Assembly: GCA_013289825.1 (NCBI GenBank)
Contig: JABCZF010000032.1
Location: 1 to 43,362, forward strand
Direction: 5' to 3'
Source of the DNA: Acidobacteriota bacterium
GTDB lineage: Bacteria; Acidobacteriota; Terriglobia; Acidiferrales; UBA7541
Length of the DNA: 43,362 bases
The position numbers and the translations under genes were made by a program. The first letter of the stretch is position 1, and every line of letters starts with the position of its first letter. The notes under the pieces were generated by a model. It did no database searches. It worked only from the letters and a program-made list of their open reading frames with translations, and was not told the DNA's origin. Of the stretch, positions 7,931-16,248 are shown piece after piece.

Positions 7931-8206
7931 TCAAGCGGTAGCAGCCCGAGCCTTGGCGCGAACTCCCGAAGCGCTCCTGAAATTCCAACGTTTGTGATTA
8001 ACGTTCACCGAAGCCACTTCGTCAGGCGCAAAAGGAATTTCCTTGAACCCGCGGACCTCAATAATGCAGCCCTCGCTGGTAACGACCTGATCAAACGATC
8101 TACCGTCCCTGAGTTCCACCGAAACTACCTGATAGCCTATGCCTGTCTCTTCGGCTCGCTTCAGGTGGTCGACAAACCCACTGGGTATGGGAACTAAGCG
8201 TTTCAT
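7931..8206 (-). CDS. Conserved small protein of unknown function
   Basis: This 91-residue soluble protein starts MKRLVPIPSGFVDHLKRAEETG. It has short beta strands (YQVVSVELRDGRSF, GCIIEVRGF, EVASVNVN) like a small KOW/SH3 or PilZ-sized barrel, and a basic C-terminus (RAKARAATA). I do not recognise a family with certainty. The frame is open for 93 more codons upstream, but AAGGAG lies 5 bases before the ATG at 8206, a near-ideal ribosome-binding site, so the short form is preferred. It diverges from the methyltransferase-like gene at 8365 and sits about 90 bases upstream of the esterase on the same strand. Confidence 0.7.
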   Translation of the reverse strand: MKRLVPIPSGFVDHLKRAEETGIGYQVVSVELRDGRSFDQVVTSEGCIIEVRGFKEIPFAPDEVASVNVNHKRWNFRSASGVRAKARAATA

Positions 8207-8364
8207 GGCACTCCTTAGGGATTGGGAGAACTTTGGACAACTCCATCTTACCTGCTGGGTCTCCCGCTGTCCATCGCCCACCGGCGAATAAAAAGCGACA
8301 CCGTGCGAGGGGCCTATTCCCAATAGCGTAGAATTACTTCCTTTTGGATGGAGCAGACTGAACC

Positions 8365-8961
8365 TTGCATCCGTTACCTTTTTCGGGTGGACCGCGCTAC
8401 GCCATTCTTTTCTGGGGAACCTACACATTGTGGTTCGCGCTGGAAACCATAGGCTCCAGAACGAAGCGATCAGGCGACCGCTCAAGGGCTAGCGACCGTG
8501 GCTCCTTCAGCCTCATCATGGTTCTTCTTTGGGTTGCGCTGGTGTCGGACTTTGCCCTCTCCTTCCTCCTTCCGCAGGCCAACATCCTGTGGAACCGGAC
8601 CGCCATCTTCTACCTTGGGATCAGCCTAATGCTCGCGGGACTGGCCTTTCGTTTCTACGCCATGTCGGTTTTGGGACGATTTTTCACCTACGATGTCGCC
8701 GTTCATGTCGGTCAAACCGTCGTCGAAGCAGGACCATATCGGTACATCCGCCATCCATCCTATACCGGAGCTCTCATCACTCTTGTGGGTCTTGGTCTGG
8801 CACTCGGAAATTGGGCCGGGCTGCTGGCGCTTCTCGCTTGCACGGGGGCAGGCTATAGCTATCGAATATCGGTCGAAGAAGCCGCTCTGGTTCGGGCCTT
8901 GGGCGAGCCCTATAGGGAATATATGCGCCGGACGCGGCGCCTCATCCCATTTGTGTTTTAG
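8365..8961 (+). CDS. Isoprenylcysteine carboxyl methyltransferase-like membrane protein
   Basis: The 198-residue integral membrane protein has about five hydrophobic helices. It carries the SAM-binding signature of the ICMT/PEMT family near the C-terminus: GPYRYIRHPSYTGALI, then a helix, then EEAALVRALGEPYREYM and TRRLIPF. Bacterial members methylate lipids, quinones or isoprenoids, and the substrate cannot be read from the sequence. The start is a TTG at 8365 with only a weak ribosome site. No ATG is in frame upstream of the first helix. A TAGAAT -10-like box at 8329-8334 lies a suitable distance upstream. No partner gene in the neighbourhood identifies its substrate. Confidence 0.78.
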   Translation: MHPLPFSGGPRYAILFWGTYTLWFALETIGSRTKRSGDRSRASDRGSFSLIMVLLWVALVSDFALSFLLPQANILWNRTAIFYLGISLMLAGLAFRFYAMSVLGRFFTYDVAVHVGQTVVEAGPYRYIRHPSYTGALITLVGLGLALGNWAGLLALLACTGAGYSYRISVEEAALVRALGEPYREYMRRTRRLIPFVF

Positions 8962-9214
8962 CCCAGCCAGTGCCGCCCGGCGGGTATCTGGCCGCCGCCC
9001 ACGCTATCCGCGGTTCTCCCGAAACTCGGCTTAAGCAGCGGTAACCCACATCAACTCCTCGCTCGCCAGTACCGGAACCAGCTAAGCCGTGGGAATTGTT
9101 GCCCTGCGAAGAAATATCGCGTTTTACGAGCGACTTTTTAGGGAGCTTTGGGTTGGGGTCGGACAACCGACAGTGCTGACCGGGTGTGGAGCTTTCGGGC
9201 ATTTCTGCCGGTGG

Positions 9215-9237
9215 AGCGGCTAGCTCGCCTAGCCGCT
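9215..9237 (+). repeat. Perfect 9-bp stem-loop in a leader region
   Basis: AGCGGCTAG (9215-9223) pairs exactly with CTAGCCGCT (9229-9237) across the loop CTCGC, 36 bases before the next start codon. No U-tract follows, so it is more likely an mRNA leader hairpin than a terminator. The remainder of the 312-base gap 8962-9273 holds nothing I can assign. Confidence 0.4.
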
Positions 9238-9273
9238 GATAGAAGACAGAAAACGACAACCTGGAGGGTAACC

Positions 9274-10224
9274 ATGAAACGACTCATCGTCAGTTCGGTC
9301 GGGGCGATGGCGCTACTGGTATTGGCAACGGGGATCCGTGCTCAGGATCAGCTGGTGCCGGCCGGTACGCTGCTGCAATGTACTCTGGACGAGCCGAATT
9401 TCTCTTCGGCCACGGCGGCGGTTGGTGACCCGGTGCTGTGCCACTTGAGAACCACGCAGGAGTTCGGCAGGCCGCTGTTCCCGAGGGGCAGTATGCTGGG
9501 CGGACACCTGGAAGCGGAGAAGGACCCGGGCCATTTCGTCGGTAAAGGTTACATAAAAATCACGTTCGACCGAGTCATCCTGCCCAACGGGGACCTCCCC
9601 GTGCCGGCCAAGGTGATCCAGGCCCGCGGCTATAAAGTAGACAAACAAGGGGCCATCGACGGAAACGGCCACGCGACCCGCGATGTGGTCGAGTGGATGT
9701 TTCCTCCGCTCTGGCCCTGGAAGGTAATCAGTCTGCCGTTCCGCGGTCCCAGACCGACGCTAAAGGGTGAAGAGCCGCTGGAACTACGCTTGATGGACGA
9801 CATCGTTCTACCGCGAACTCTAACGCAAATAAGTCATCCGGACCGGCCGCCGTACGCATCCTCCTCACACTCACGGCCGAGCTCGTACCACCTAACGCCG
9901 CAGGCGAACGCGATGCAGTTGACGGTCGAGGCGACCGCGACGCCTGCGAATGAGCCAAACGGCTCGATCCATTCGCTGCAAATCAGTGCGCCGCAACCCG
10001 GCGAACGGCAAGCGATCGAACGACTTACGATCCTGGTGCTGAAGTCGAACGAGAGCTATGAAGTGACCAAGTACCAGAGGGACGGCGACCTGTTGATGTT
10101 CCAGGACGTCCTAGGCCGCAAGGGCGGAGTGGACGTCAACGAAGTGGATTGGCGCAAGACCTCGGAGATGACAACGGCCGCGCGGTCGGCGGAGAAACCG
10201 TTGCTCTCAAGACAAACGAACTGA
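9274..10224 (+). CDS. Exported protein, possible VirB10/TrbI-like barrel
   Basis: The 316-residue protein begins with a signal peptide (MKRLIVSSVGAMALLVLATGIRAQ). The ATG at 9274 follows GGAGGG at 6 bases; the longer frame from 9148 lacks these. Residues about 30-150 contain AGTLLQCTLDE, a conserved LFPRGSMLGGH, and ITFDRVILPNGDLPVPAKV, then a DKQGAIDGN turn. This order (low-solubility strand set, P-R-G-S loop, R-x-I-L-P-N-G) resembles the TrbI/VirB10 outer-membrane channel fold, but it is far too short for a full VirB10 and no secretion genes are nearby. The C-terminus holds a second small domain with SYEVTKYQRDGDLL. Function is unknown and the fold match is inference. Confidence 0.65.
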   Translation: MKRLIVSSVGAMALLVLATGIRAQDQLVPAGTLLQCTLDEPNFSSATAAVGDPVLCHLRTTQEFGRPLFPRGSMLGGHLEAEKDPGHFVGKGYIKITFDRVILPNGDLPVPAKVIQARGYKVDKQGAIDGNGHATRDVVEWMFPPLWPWKVISLPFRGPRPTLKGEEPLELRLMDDIVLPRTLTQISHPDRPPYASSSHSRPSSYHLTPQANAMQLTVEATATPANEPNGSIHSLQISAPQPGERQAIERLTILVLKSNESYEVTKYQRDGDLLMFQDVLGRKGGVDVNEVDWRKTSEMTTAARSAEKPLLSRQTN

Positions 10225-10456
10225 TCGACCAAATCTGAAGAAGTTCCGAGTGGTCTGACTAGATCTGTTGCGATCAGCGACAGCGGATGGGGGTGTGCTG
10301 AGAAGGGAGAGCCTAGGGAAGTCAGCATTCTGCAGCGCGAGGCAAAACCAGCAAAGCCCACGCCCATCCTCTGCTATGCTGTTTCGGTAAAAGTCCGTTT
10401 GCAGCGTGACCACACCGTCCTTAGCTGCGACCAATCGCTGCCTCGCGGGAGCCGCC

Positions 10457-11347
10457 ATGATGACGCTTGTAGACTGTCGCGCCTTCTACTCCCAAGAGAT
10501 TCGTTTTGCCGCGAACCTGTCCACGCCCGGCCTGGTCGAAGCTTTCGCCCACGTCCCGCGCGAGAATTTCCTCGGGCCCTCGCCCTGGCTGATCGGCTCC
10601 GCAGAGGCCCGCGCACTATCCGCTGCGGGTATGGTGCAAATGTCGTATTTGGCCGTCGATGATCCCCGAGACCTGTATCACAACGTCGTGGTGTCCCTCG
10701 ACCGCTCTAAAGACATCAACAATGGCCAGCCCGGCTCTCTGGCGCGCTGGATCGACGCGCTAGAGCTGAAACGCGGCGACCGCGCCTTTCACCTCGGCTG
10801 CGGTTCAGGCTACTACACGGCCATCAATGCGGAGGTGGTCGGGGCAGACGGCCGTGTTGTTGGTCTCGAGCTGGACCCTGGGCTAGCCGCGCGCGCCAGA
10901 GAGAATCTCTCGGCTTATGCGAGCGTTGCCGTGCACGCAGGCGATGGCGCGGGTTTCGATCCCGGTCCTTCGGACGCCATCTTCGTGAATTGCGGCGTGA
11001 CGCATCCGCAAACAATTTGGCTGGAGCGTTTGCGCGATCCTGGTCGACTCGTGGTGCCCTTGACCATGGCCACAAACCCCACAATTGGCCAGGGCATTAT
11101 GACCAAAATCGTGCGCGACCACGGCGCTTACTCCGCCGAGATGGTCTCACCCGTCGCCATATTTCCCGGAGGCAAGCTGCGCGATCCCGCGTTGGAACCG
11201 CTGATGGCAAAGGCATTGAGAAGCGGCGCCTTGTTGAAGTTAAAATCCGTACGACGCGATGCCCACGATCCGGCGGATACCTGCGTCCTGCACTCCGCTG
11301 AGGCCTGCCTCAGCATGGTGGAACGGTCTGCGTCCGCCAGTTCCTAG
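10457..11347 (+). CDS. Protein-L-isoaspartate O-methyltransferase-like SAM methyltransferase
   Basis: The 296-residue protein has a Rossmann SAM-binding motif FHLGCGSGYYTAI (about 111-123), a post-I acidic VGLELDPG, and the PCMT-like N-terminal pattern LVEAFAHVPRENFLGPSPWL. That pattern is typical of protein-isoaspartate methyltransferases (V-P-R-E-x-F). The usual PCMT Y-x-D-x-P-x-P-I-G-x-x-Q-T-I-S-x-P loop is replaced by LYHNVVVSLDRSKDINNGQP, where only the NNGQP-type end is reminiscent of it. It may therefore act on a different protein or small molecule. ATG 10457 (or the adjacent 10460) follows GGGAG; the frame is also open from GTG 10406. It seems to be a single gene. Confidence 0.72.
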   Translation: MMTLVDCRAFYSQEIRFAANLSTPGLVEAFAHVPRENFLGPSPWLIGSAEARALSAAGMVQMSYLAVDDPRDLYHNVVVSLDRSKDINNGQPGSLARWIDALELKRGDRAFHLGCGSGYYTAINAEVVGADGRVVGLELDPGLAARARENLSAYASVAVHAGDGAGFDPGPSDAIFVNCGVTHPQTIWLERLRDPGRLVVPLTMATNPTIGQGIMTKIVRDHGAYSAEMVSPVAIFPGGKLRDPALEPLMAKALRSGALLKLKSVRRDAHDPADTCVLHSAEACLSMVERSASASS

Positions 11348-11372
11348 AGCGAAAACTCACACTAAAAAACTG

Positions 11373-11401
11373 TTGCACCTCTACTATTACAGTAGTAGCG
11401 T
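11373..11401 (+). promoter_or_regulatory. Promoter with overlapping BlaI-type operator
   Basis: TTGCAC (11373-11378), a 17-bp spacer and TAGCGT (11396-11401) make a moderate promoter. The spacer holds an inverted repeat CTACTA-TTACAG-TAGTAG (11381-11398), whose outer arms are perfect complements. BlaI/MecI repressors bind TACTA/TAGTA-type dyads, so the site fits autorepression of the blaI-M56 operon that starts 30 bases downstream. Confidence 0.72.
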
Positions 11402-11427
11402 GGCACACGCAGATAGTAGGAGGCCCC

Positions 11428-11814
11428 ATGACCCAACCTAAATTGACAAAGCTTGAGCTGCAGATTATGGAGGCGCTGTGGACCCGCAGCAATGCCTCTA
11501 TCCGCGAGATTCAGGAATCTTTTCCCGAAAAGGGCCGGCCGGCCTACACCACGATTCAGACCACCGTCTATCGTCTGGAAGGAAAGAAAGCCGTGCGGCG
11601 CATCAAGAAGGTAGGCAACTTCCACGTTTTTGAGGCGGCGGTCTCGCGCGATGCCGCGCAGCGTAAGTTGGTCGACGACCTGCTTGCGCTGTTTGGCGGG
11701 AGCACGCAACCCGTCATGGCGCACCTGATCGAGTCCGGGAAACTTACGCTGGAAGATGTGAAGGAAGCCGAGAAAATTCTGCGGAAGCTCGCGAGAAAAG
11801 ACAAATCGAAATGA
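11428..11814 (+). CDS. blaI: BlaI/MecI/CopY-family transcriptional repressor
   Basis: The 128-residue winged-helix repressor has the family layout. The N-terminal helix-turn-helix (PKLTKLELQIMEALW...ASIREIQE) is followed by the wing TTIQTTVYRLEGKKAVRRI and a C-terminal dimerisation region rich in Leu and Lys. BlaI-type repressors are inactivated when their M56 partner peptidase is triggered and the repressor is cleaved; the cut normally falls after the DNA-binding domain. AGGAGG lies 4 bases before the ATG. The stop overlaps the ATG of the M56 gene (ATGA at 11811), the usual blaI-blaR1 arrangement. The gene's own operator is directly upstream. Confidence 0.93.
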   Translation: MTQPKLTKLELQIMEALWTRSNASIREIQESFPEKGRPAYTTIQTTVYRLEGKKAVRRIKKVGNFHVFEAAVSRDAAQRKLVDDLLALFGGSTQPVMAHLIESGKLTLEDVKEAEKILRKLARKDKSK

Positions 11815-14555
11815 TCGCGAACTCTTTGTCGGAGATGTGCAAGATCATTGCTACAGCGCTTGGCAATCACTTGTGGCAGTCCACGCTATGCGCACTCGCG
11901 GCGGGACTGTTGACGCTTATTTTGCGGAACAACCACGCGCGCACTCGCTATTTGCTCTGGCTGACGGCCTCCGTGAAGTTCCTGATTCCTTTTTCGTTGC
12001 TGGCTTCCATGGGAAGCCATATGGCATGGTCGCGTGGCTCGGCGAAAGCGAACGCTGGCGTATACATGGCCATGGATCAGCTCAGCCAGCCCTTTTCGCA
12101 AACGAGGATGTCTCTTGTTTCTGAAGCCGCGCCTGCCCTTCATTCCCCCGGCTTGTTCGATGTTCTTCCAGCAATTGTGGCAGTGGTGTGGCTCTGCGGA
12201 ATTGCGGTTGTCGTTCTCGCTTGCTACCTGCGCTGGCGCCGAATCTCCGCGGTCATGTCGAAGGCAGTGCCCTTGCGAGAAGGACGAGAAGTGGAATTCG
12301 TGCGTCGTCTGGAGCGTGCTGCGGGAATGTCCAAGAAAATTGAGATGCGCATGTCGCGGACTTCTCTGGAGCCGGGGATTTTCGGCATCGTTCGGCCGAT
12401 CCTGGTGTGGCCGCAGGGGATCTCGGAACGCCTGGAAAATGAGCATCTGGAAGCCATTCTCGCGCATGAGCTTTGTCACGTACGTCGTCGTGACAATCTG
12501 TCCGCCACGCTGCACATGGCGGTTGAAGCGATCTTTTGGTTTCACCCGATGGTTTGGTGGCTGGGAGCGCGGCTGGTGGAAGAGCGCGAACGCGCCTGCG
12601 ACGAGCAAGTCCTCGAATTGGGCAGCGACCGACAGGTCTACGCCGAGAGCATCTTGAAGATTTGCGAATTCTGCGTGGCATTCCCGCTCGGCTTTGTGTC
12701 TGGCGTTACCGGCGCGGATCTCAAGAAAAGGATTGTTAACATCATGGCTAAAAATTCTGTGCGCAATCTGGATTTCAGCAGAAAGCTGTTGCTCAGCGCG
12801 GCCGGGCTAGCCGCCGTCGCCATGCCGGTCGCATTTGGCGTGCTGACTGCAACGCAGGGCCGCGCACAGTCGCAAGCTCAAATCACCGGGGCCATCCCAC
12901 CTGTGTACGAAGCCGTTTCGGTTACGCCCACTTCGGTCAAGCCAGACAATTCTGGCGCCGTTTCCAGCAGGATGGTGTTCCACACCGATGAGTTCCTTGC
13001 CACCAAGGTCACCCTACAGGAACTCATGCGAACGATATACCGCGTCGAAGACAATCAAATCGCGGGGGCCCCGAGCTGGTTCAAAATCGAAAAGTTCGAT
13101 ATCGAAGCGAAATGGGACAAATCCGTACTCGATGCCCTCCAGACGCTTAGCCAAGATCAGCTCGCTCGTGAGCGAAAGCGCATGGTTGAGGATCTCCTTG
13201 CGGATCGCTTTAAGTTGACGCTCCACCGTGAAACCCAGCATCTTCCGTTGTATGAACTGGTGGTCGCGAACAACGGTCCCAAGCTTCACGAAGCAAAACC
13301 TGGCGGCACTTACCCCGACGGGTTCAAAGACGCTGACGGCCGAGCGAGAGCAGGCATGATGCACATGGAGAGGGGCCGATGGATAGGCCAAGGGGTTCCT
13401 GTGGCCCTGCTTGTAAAGGAATTGTCGCGGGAGCTATCGCGGGGATTAGGGGGCAGCATTATTGAGGATAAGACCGGGCTCCTGGGTAACTATGATTTCA
13501 AGCTGCAGTGGACACCGGAAGAGAGCCGACCTTCGATTTTCCGCGGGAGTGACAGCACGCCCGCGCCCGAATCTTCCAGCCCTTCGCTCTTCAGTGCGCT
13601 CCCGGAGCAACTCGGCTTGAAACTGGAGTTGCAAAATGGCCCCGGTGAAATTCTCGTCATCGATCACGTCGAAGAGCCCGCTGATCCGCAGGCTCAGAAG
13701 ACATACGCCCGTGCGCCTGTGTTCCAGGCCGCATCGGTCACACCGAACAAATCTAGTAACTCCTTGCGCGCCATAACGGCGGAGTCTCGCGAGTTGAAAA
13801 TAACCAACTTCACCCTGCGCATGCTGATTCTAAGGGCATACGGAGTTCAAGGATTTCAGCTCTCAGGAGGTCCGGACTGGCTCGACTCTGAGAGCTATGA
13901 TATCGAAGCGAAAATGGACAGCGCCGAAGCCCAGGAGTTGGGAAAGCTCAGCTTAAAAGATCGCAGCCTGGGGACTCTGCGCTTGCTTCAATCACTTTTG
14001 GCGGACCGCTTCAACCTGTCTCTCCATCGCGAAACAGAACAGATTCCTGTGTATGCGTTGGTAATCGCAAGGGGCGGGCCCAAAGTCCGGGAAGCAACAC
14101 CAGGCGACACGTACCCTAATGGAATCACTGGTCTGCACGGCCGTCCCATTGGTGGAGGAGGAATATCGGAACCAGAAAGGGGCAAGCTGGTAGGCCAGGG
14201 TTGTCCCATCGCCTACCTGGTCGATGCCTTGTCGCAGGAGGAATTCGGGCTTGGCCGCGTCGTTCTGAATAAAACGGGCCTCGCTGGCAATTATGATTTC
14301 ACTCTGCAGTGGACGCCGGCAGCGAGAAAAGGTTCTCTAGTCAGCGGGCCAGCCAAGTTCAACAATTACGGCGAGTTTTTCGATGCGCCCCAGAAAAACA
14401 AGCTAAACGCCAGTGCCGAGGACCAGTTATCCGATTCCTCCAGACTTTCGGTATTCACGGCCATTCAGGAGCAGCTTGGCCTGAAATTAGAATCGCAAAC
14501 AAGGCCGGTAGAGATCCTGGTGATAGATCATGCCGAGAAGCCTTCGGAAAATTAG
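11811..14555 (+). CDS. BlaR1-like M56 peptidase fused to two TIGR03435 modules
   Basis: The 914-residue protein has an N-terminal membrane-bound M56 metallopeptidase domain. It contains several transmembrane helices (about 10-60, 110-140) and the zinc motif HELCH (H219, E220, H223), then EERERACDEQVL, the third-ligand region, and a further helix about 325-350. In BlaR1/MecR1 this is followed by a penicillin-binding sensor, which is absent here. Instead two copies of the acidobacterial TIGR03435 domain follow (about 364-645 and 700-914). Each holds a LQELMRTIYRVEDNQIAGAPSW-like start, LLADRFKLTLHRET, and LKLELQNGPGEILVIDHVE near the end. It is coupled to blaI. The sensor ligand is unknown, so the signal it answers to cannot be assumed to be a beta-lactam. 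Confidence 0.9.
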   Translation: MIANSLSEMCKIIATALGNHLWQSTLCALAAGLLTLILRNNHARTRYLLWLTASVKFLIPFSLLASMGSHMAWSRGSAKANAGVYMAMDQLSQPFSQTRMSLVSEAAPALHSPGLFDVLPAIVAVVWLCGIAVVVLACYLRWRRISAVMSKAVPLREGREVEFVRRLERAAGMSKKIEMRMSRTSLEPGIFGIVRPILVWPQGISERLENEHLEAILAHELCHVRRRDNLSATLHMAVEAIFWFHPMVWWLGARLVEERERACDEQVLELGSDRQVYAESILKICEFCVAFPLGFVSGVTGADLKKRIVNIMAKNSVRNLDFSRKLLLSAAGLAAVAMPVAFGVLTATQGRAQSQAQITGAIPPVYEAVSVTPTSVKPDNSGAVSSRMVFHTDEFLATKVTLQELMRTIYRVEDNQIAGAPSWFKIEKFDIEAKWDKSVLDALQTLSQDQLARERKRMVEDLLADRFKLTLHRETQHLPLYELVVANNGPKLHEAKPGGTYPDGFKDADGRARAGMMHMERGRWIGQGVPVALLVKELSRELSRGLGGSIIEDKTGLLGNYDFKLQWTPEESRPSIFRGSDSTPAPESSSPSLFSALPEQLGLKLELQNGPGEILVIDHVEEPADPQAQKTYARAPVFQAASVTPNKSSNSLRAITAESRELKITNFTLRMLILRAYGVQGFQLSGGPDWLDSESYDIEAKMDSAEAQELGKLSLKDRSLGTLRLLQSLLADRFNLSLHRETEQIPVYALVIARGGPKVREATPGDTYPNGITGLHGRPIGGGGISEPERGKLVGQGCPIAYLVDALSQEEFGLGRVVLNKTGLAGNYDFTLQWTPAARKGSLVSGPAKFNNYGEFFDAPQKNKLNASAEDQLSDSSRLSVFTAIQEQLGLKLESQTRPVEILVIDHAEKPSEN

Positions 14556-14603
14556 CGGCCGGAGGCGAAGTCCATCGTCGGGATCGAGCTATGGCTCGCT
14601 CAG

Positions 14604-15575
14604 CTATTGCGGCTTAGGAAGCTGCAAGATCATTCCGCTCCCTTGCCCGGCCTCGACCGTCGGTAACTGACCGTTCCATTTATCGATCAGCGCGCGGCTG
14701 TTTTCGATCCGCCGCAGTTCCAGCAGTTGCGGCGTCAGCGAATTCTGCCGGATGCGGTTAGCATCCGCCTCTCCCTGCGCACGCGTGACGAGCGATTTGG
14801 CGTCGCCTTCGGCCTCCGCGATTTTCTTTGCCGCTTCCGCCTGGGTCGTCGCCAACTCGTTTCGCGCGCGCTCCGCCTGCTGAATCGCTTGCGCCTTAGC
14901 GGTAATCGCCGTGGCAATCACGGCCGGCACGCGGGGCGCCCCGATAAACCCGAACTGTTGCACGCTTACGCCCACGGGGGTCATTTTCAGCTCGATCTGC
15001 GACTGCACCTTGCGCAGAAACTCCGCCTTCTTCTCCCCGTAAATATCTTCCACCACATAGGTAGACGCCACCTCGTTTAGCGAATTCCGCACCACGTCTC
15101 GCAAAATCCCGTGCGTGAAAGTATCCATGTCCGAAACGCGGTACTTGACATAGAAGTCTGGCACTTTTTCTGGCTCGATCGCATAGGACAGCGAAACGTC
15201 CACGAAAATCTCCATGCCTTCCTTCGAGTTAAATCCCATCTCTTCATTGATGGGATGTCCTTCATTTGTGTCTTTCGTCCATTTCACGGTCTGCACGTAA
15301 GTAGGGAACTCAATAATCTGCGTGCTCAGCGGGGAGTACACGACCCAGCCCGTGCGCACCGGTATTTCCGACGCTCCGCGCTGTTTGCCCGCCAGGTTGA
15401 TTTCCACGCCCACGTGTCCCGCCTCGATGCGCGTCACGCGAACGAGGAAAAGTCCCAGCAGCACCACGACGAGTAGCGCTCCAATCGCAACTACTCCGAG
15501 CTTTAGAAACGGGCCAGCTCTCTTCATCTCAAACTCGGCATCATCCCGCCCGCCGCCTTTTCCAAACATATCCAT
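14604..15575 (-). CDS. SPFH/band-7 (prohibitin-like) membrane protein
   Basis: The 323-residue protein has one transmembrane helix near residues 25-48 (LKLGVVAIGALLVVVLLGLFLV) and a band-7/prohibitin domain. This begins VTRIEAGHVGVEINLAGKQRGA, with YSPLSTQIIEFPTYVQTV and EGMEIFVDVSLSYAIEPEKVP. A long helical and coiled-coil region follows, very rich in Ala, Gln and Glu (AIQQAERARNELATTQAEAAKKIAEAEGDAKSL). It is likely an oligomeric scaffold of the inner membrane that organises a protease or membrane microdomain; no FtsH is in the window. The ATG at 15575 follows GGAGGGAG by 7 bases. It diverges from the padR-ADOP unit. Confidence 0.9.
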   Translation of the reverse strand: MDMFGKGGGRDDAEFEMKRAGPFLKLGVVAIGALLVVVLLGLFLVRVTRIEAGHVGVEINLAGKQRGASEIPVRTGWVVYSPLSTQIIEFPTYVQTVKWTKDTNEGHPINEEMGFNSKEGMEIFVDVSLSYAIEPEKVPDFYVKYRVSDMDTFTHGILRDVVRNSLNEVASTYVVEDIYGEKKAEFLRKVQSQIELKMTPVGVSVQQFGFIGAPRVPAVIATAITAKAQAIQQAERARNELATTQAEAAKKIAEAEGDAKSLVTRAQGEADANRIRQNSLTPQLLELRRIENSRALIDKWNGQLPTVEAGQGSGMILQLPKPQ

Positions 15576-15842
15576 ACACTGGCTCCCTCCGCCTCTAAAC
15601 CACCTTGGCACTGCGCTGCTAGTCTGCCACCCACCACGTTAGGAAGTCATGATGCGCTAACCCGCAGAAAATAGGTAGTTTCTGACACAATAACTGTACC
15701 TTGTACGTTTGGGAGCCAGGCTGGATTGCGCCCGCTCGCCAAACGTTAAGAAACAACGGAGAACGGTTGCTGGGCTATGGATGTGCCCAATCCAAGCCCT
15801 GGAATCCAAGTCTCGGTCACTCTTCTGCCTCCACAATCTGAC

Positions 15843-15878
15843 TTGACACGCGAGGTCCTATAGGTAGAATAAGGACCT
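15843..15878 (+). promoter_or_regulatory. padR promoter with candidate operator
   Basis: TTGACA (15843-15848), a 16-bp spacer and TAGAAT (15865-15870) form a strong promoter. A perfect 7-bp inverted repeat, AGGTCCT (15853-15859) and AGGACCT (15872-15878), brackets the -10 box with a 12-base gap, as expected for a PadR dimer repressing its own operon. The promoter is seen directly; the operator assignment is inference. The gap 15576-15842 holds nothing else I can assign. Confidence 0.65.
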
Positions 15879-15903
15879 GTAGCCAGACTAGGTGTCAAAC
15901 GAC

Positions 15904-16239
15904 ATGCCCACTGAAAAAAACGACCTGCATCGCGGTACGCTCGACATGCTGATTCTTAAAGTCGTCGCCTCTGGCCCTCTTCACGGCTATGCCATCGCCC
16001 AGCGTCTCAATCAAATCTCCAAGGATTACTTTCAAGTTCCCCAAGGCTCGCTCTACCCCGCACTTCACCGCCTCGAAGAGCGCCAATGGCTCGACGCCGA
16101 ATGGAAAGACACCAGCACCGGACGGGAAGCCAAGTTCTATACCCTGACCAACAAAGGCAAGAAGCAACTGGAGGCGGAAGTCCTCGGCTGGGAGCGCCTT
16201 TCCGACGCAGTTTCCCTGATTCTTCGTACCGCGGACTAA
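15904..16239 (+). CDS. PadR-family transcriptional regulator
   Basis: The 111-residue protein is a winged-helix regulator of the PadR type. Visible parts are the N-terminal LHRGTLDMLILKVVASGPLHGYAIAQRL, the typical QVPQGSLYPALHRLEERQWLDAEW around the recognition helix and wing, and TGREAKFYTLTNKGKKQL, which ends the wing. GTG at 15892 is in frame, but GGTG lies better placed for the ATG at 15904 and homologues start with a short M-x-x-x-N-D-L. It lies 9 bases before the first ADOP gene, so it is co-transcribed and probably controls it. PadR-ADOP pairing is typical of Acidobacteria. Confidence 0.9.
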   Translation: MPTEKNDLHRGTLDMLILKVVASGPLHGYAIAQRLNQISKDYFQVPQGSLYPALHRLEERQWLDAEWKDTSTGREAKFYTLTNKGKKQLEAEVLGWERLSDAVSLILRTAD

Positions 16240-16248
16240 GGAACGGCC

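Noticed and set aside
9215..9237. Stem-loop as a terminator of the methyltransferase-like gene
   Set aside because: It lies 254 bases after that stop and no U-tract follows on either strand.
11811..14555. Reading the M56 gene as a true beta-lactam sensor BlaR1
   Set aside because: The C-terminal half lacks the penicillin-binding S-x-x-K, S-x-N and K-T-G motifs and matches the TIGR03435 pattern instead.
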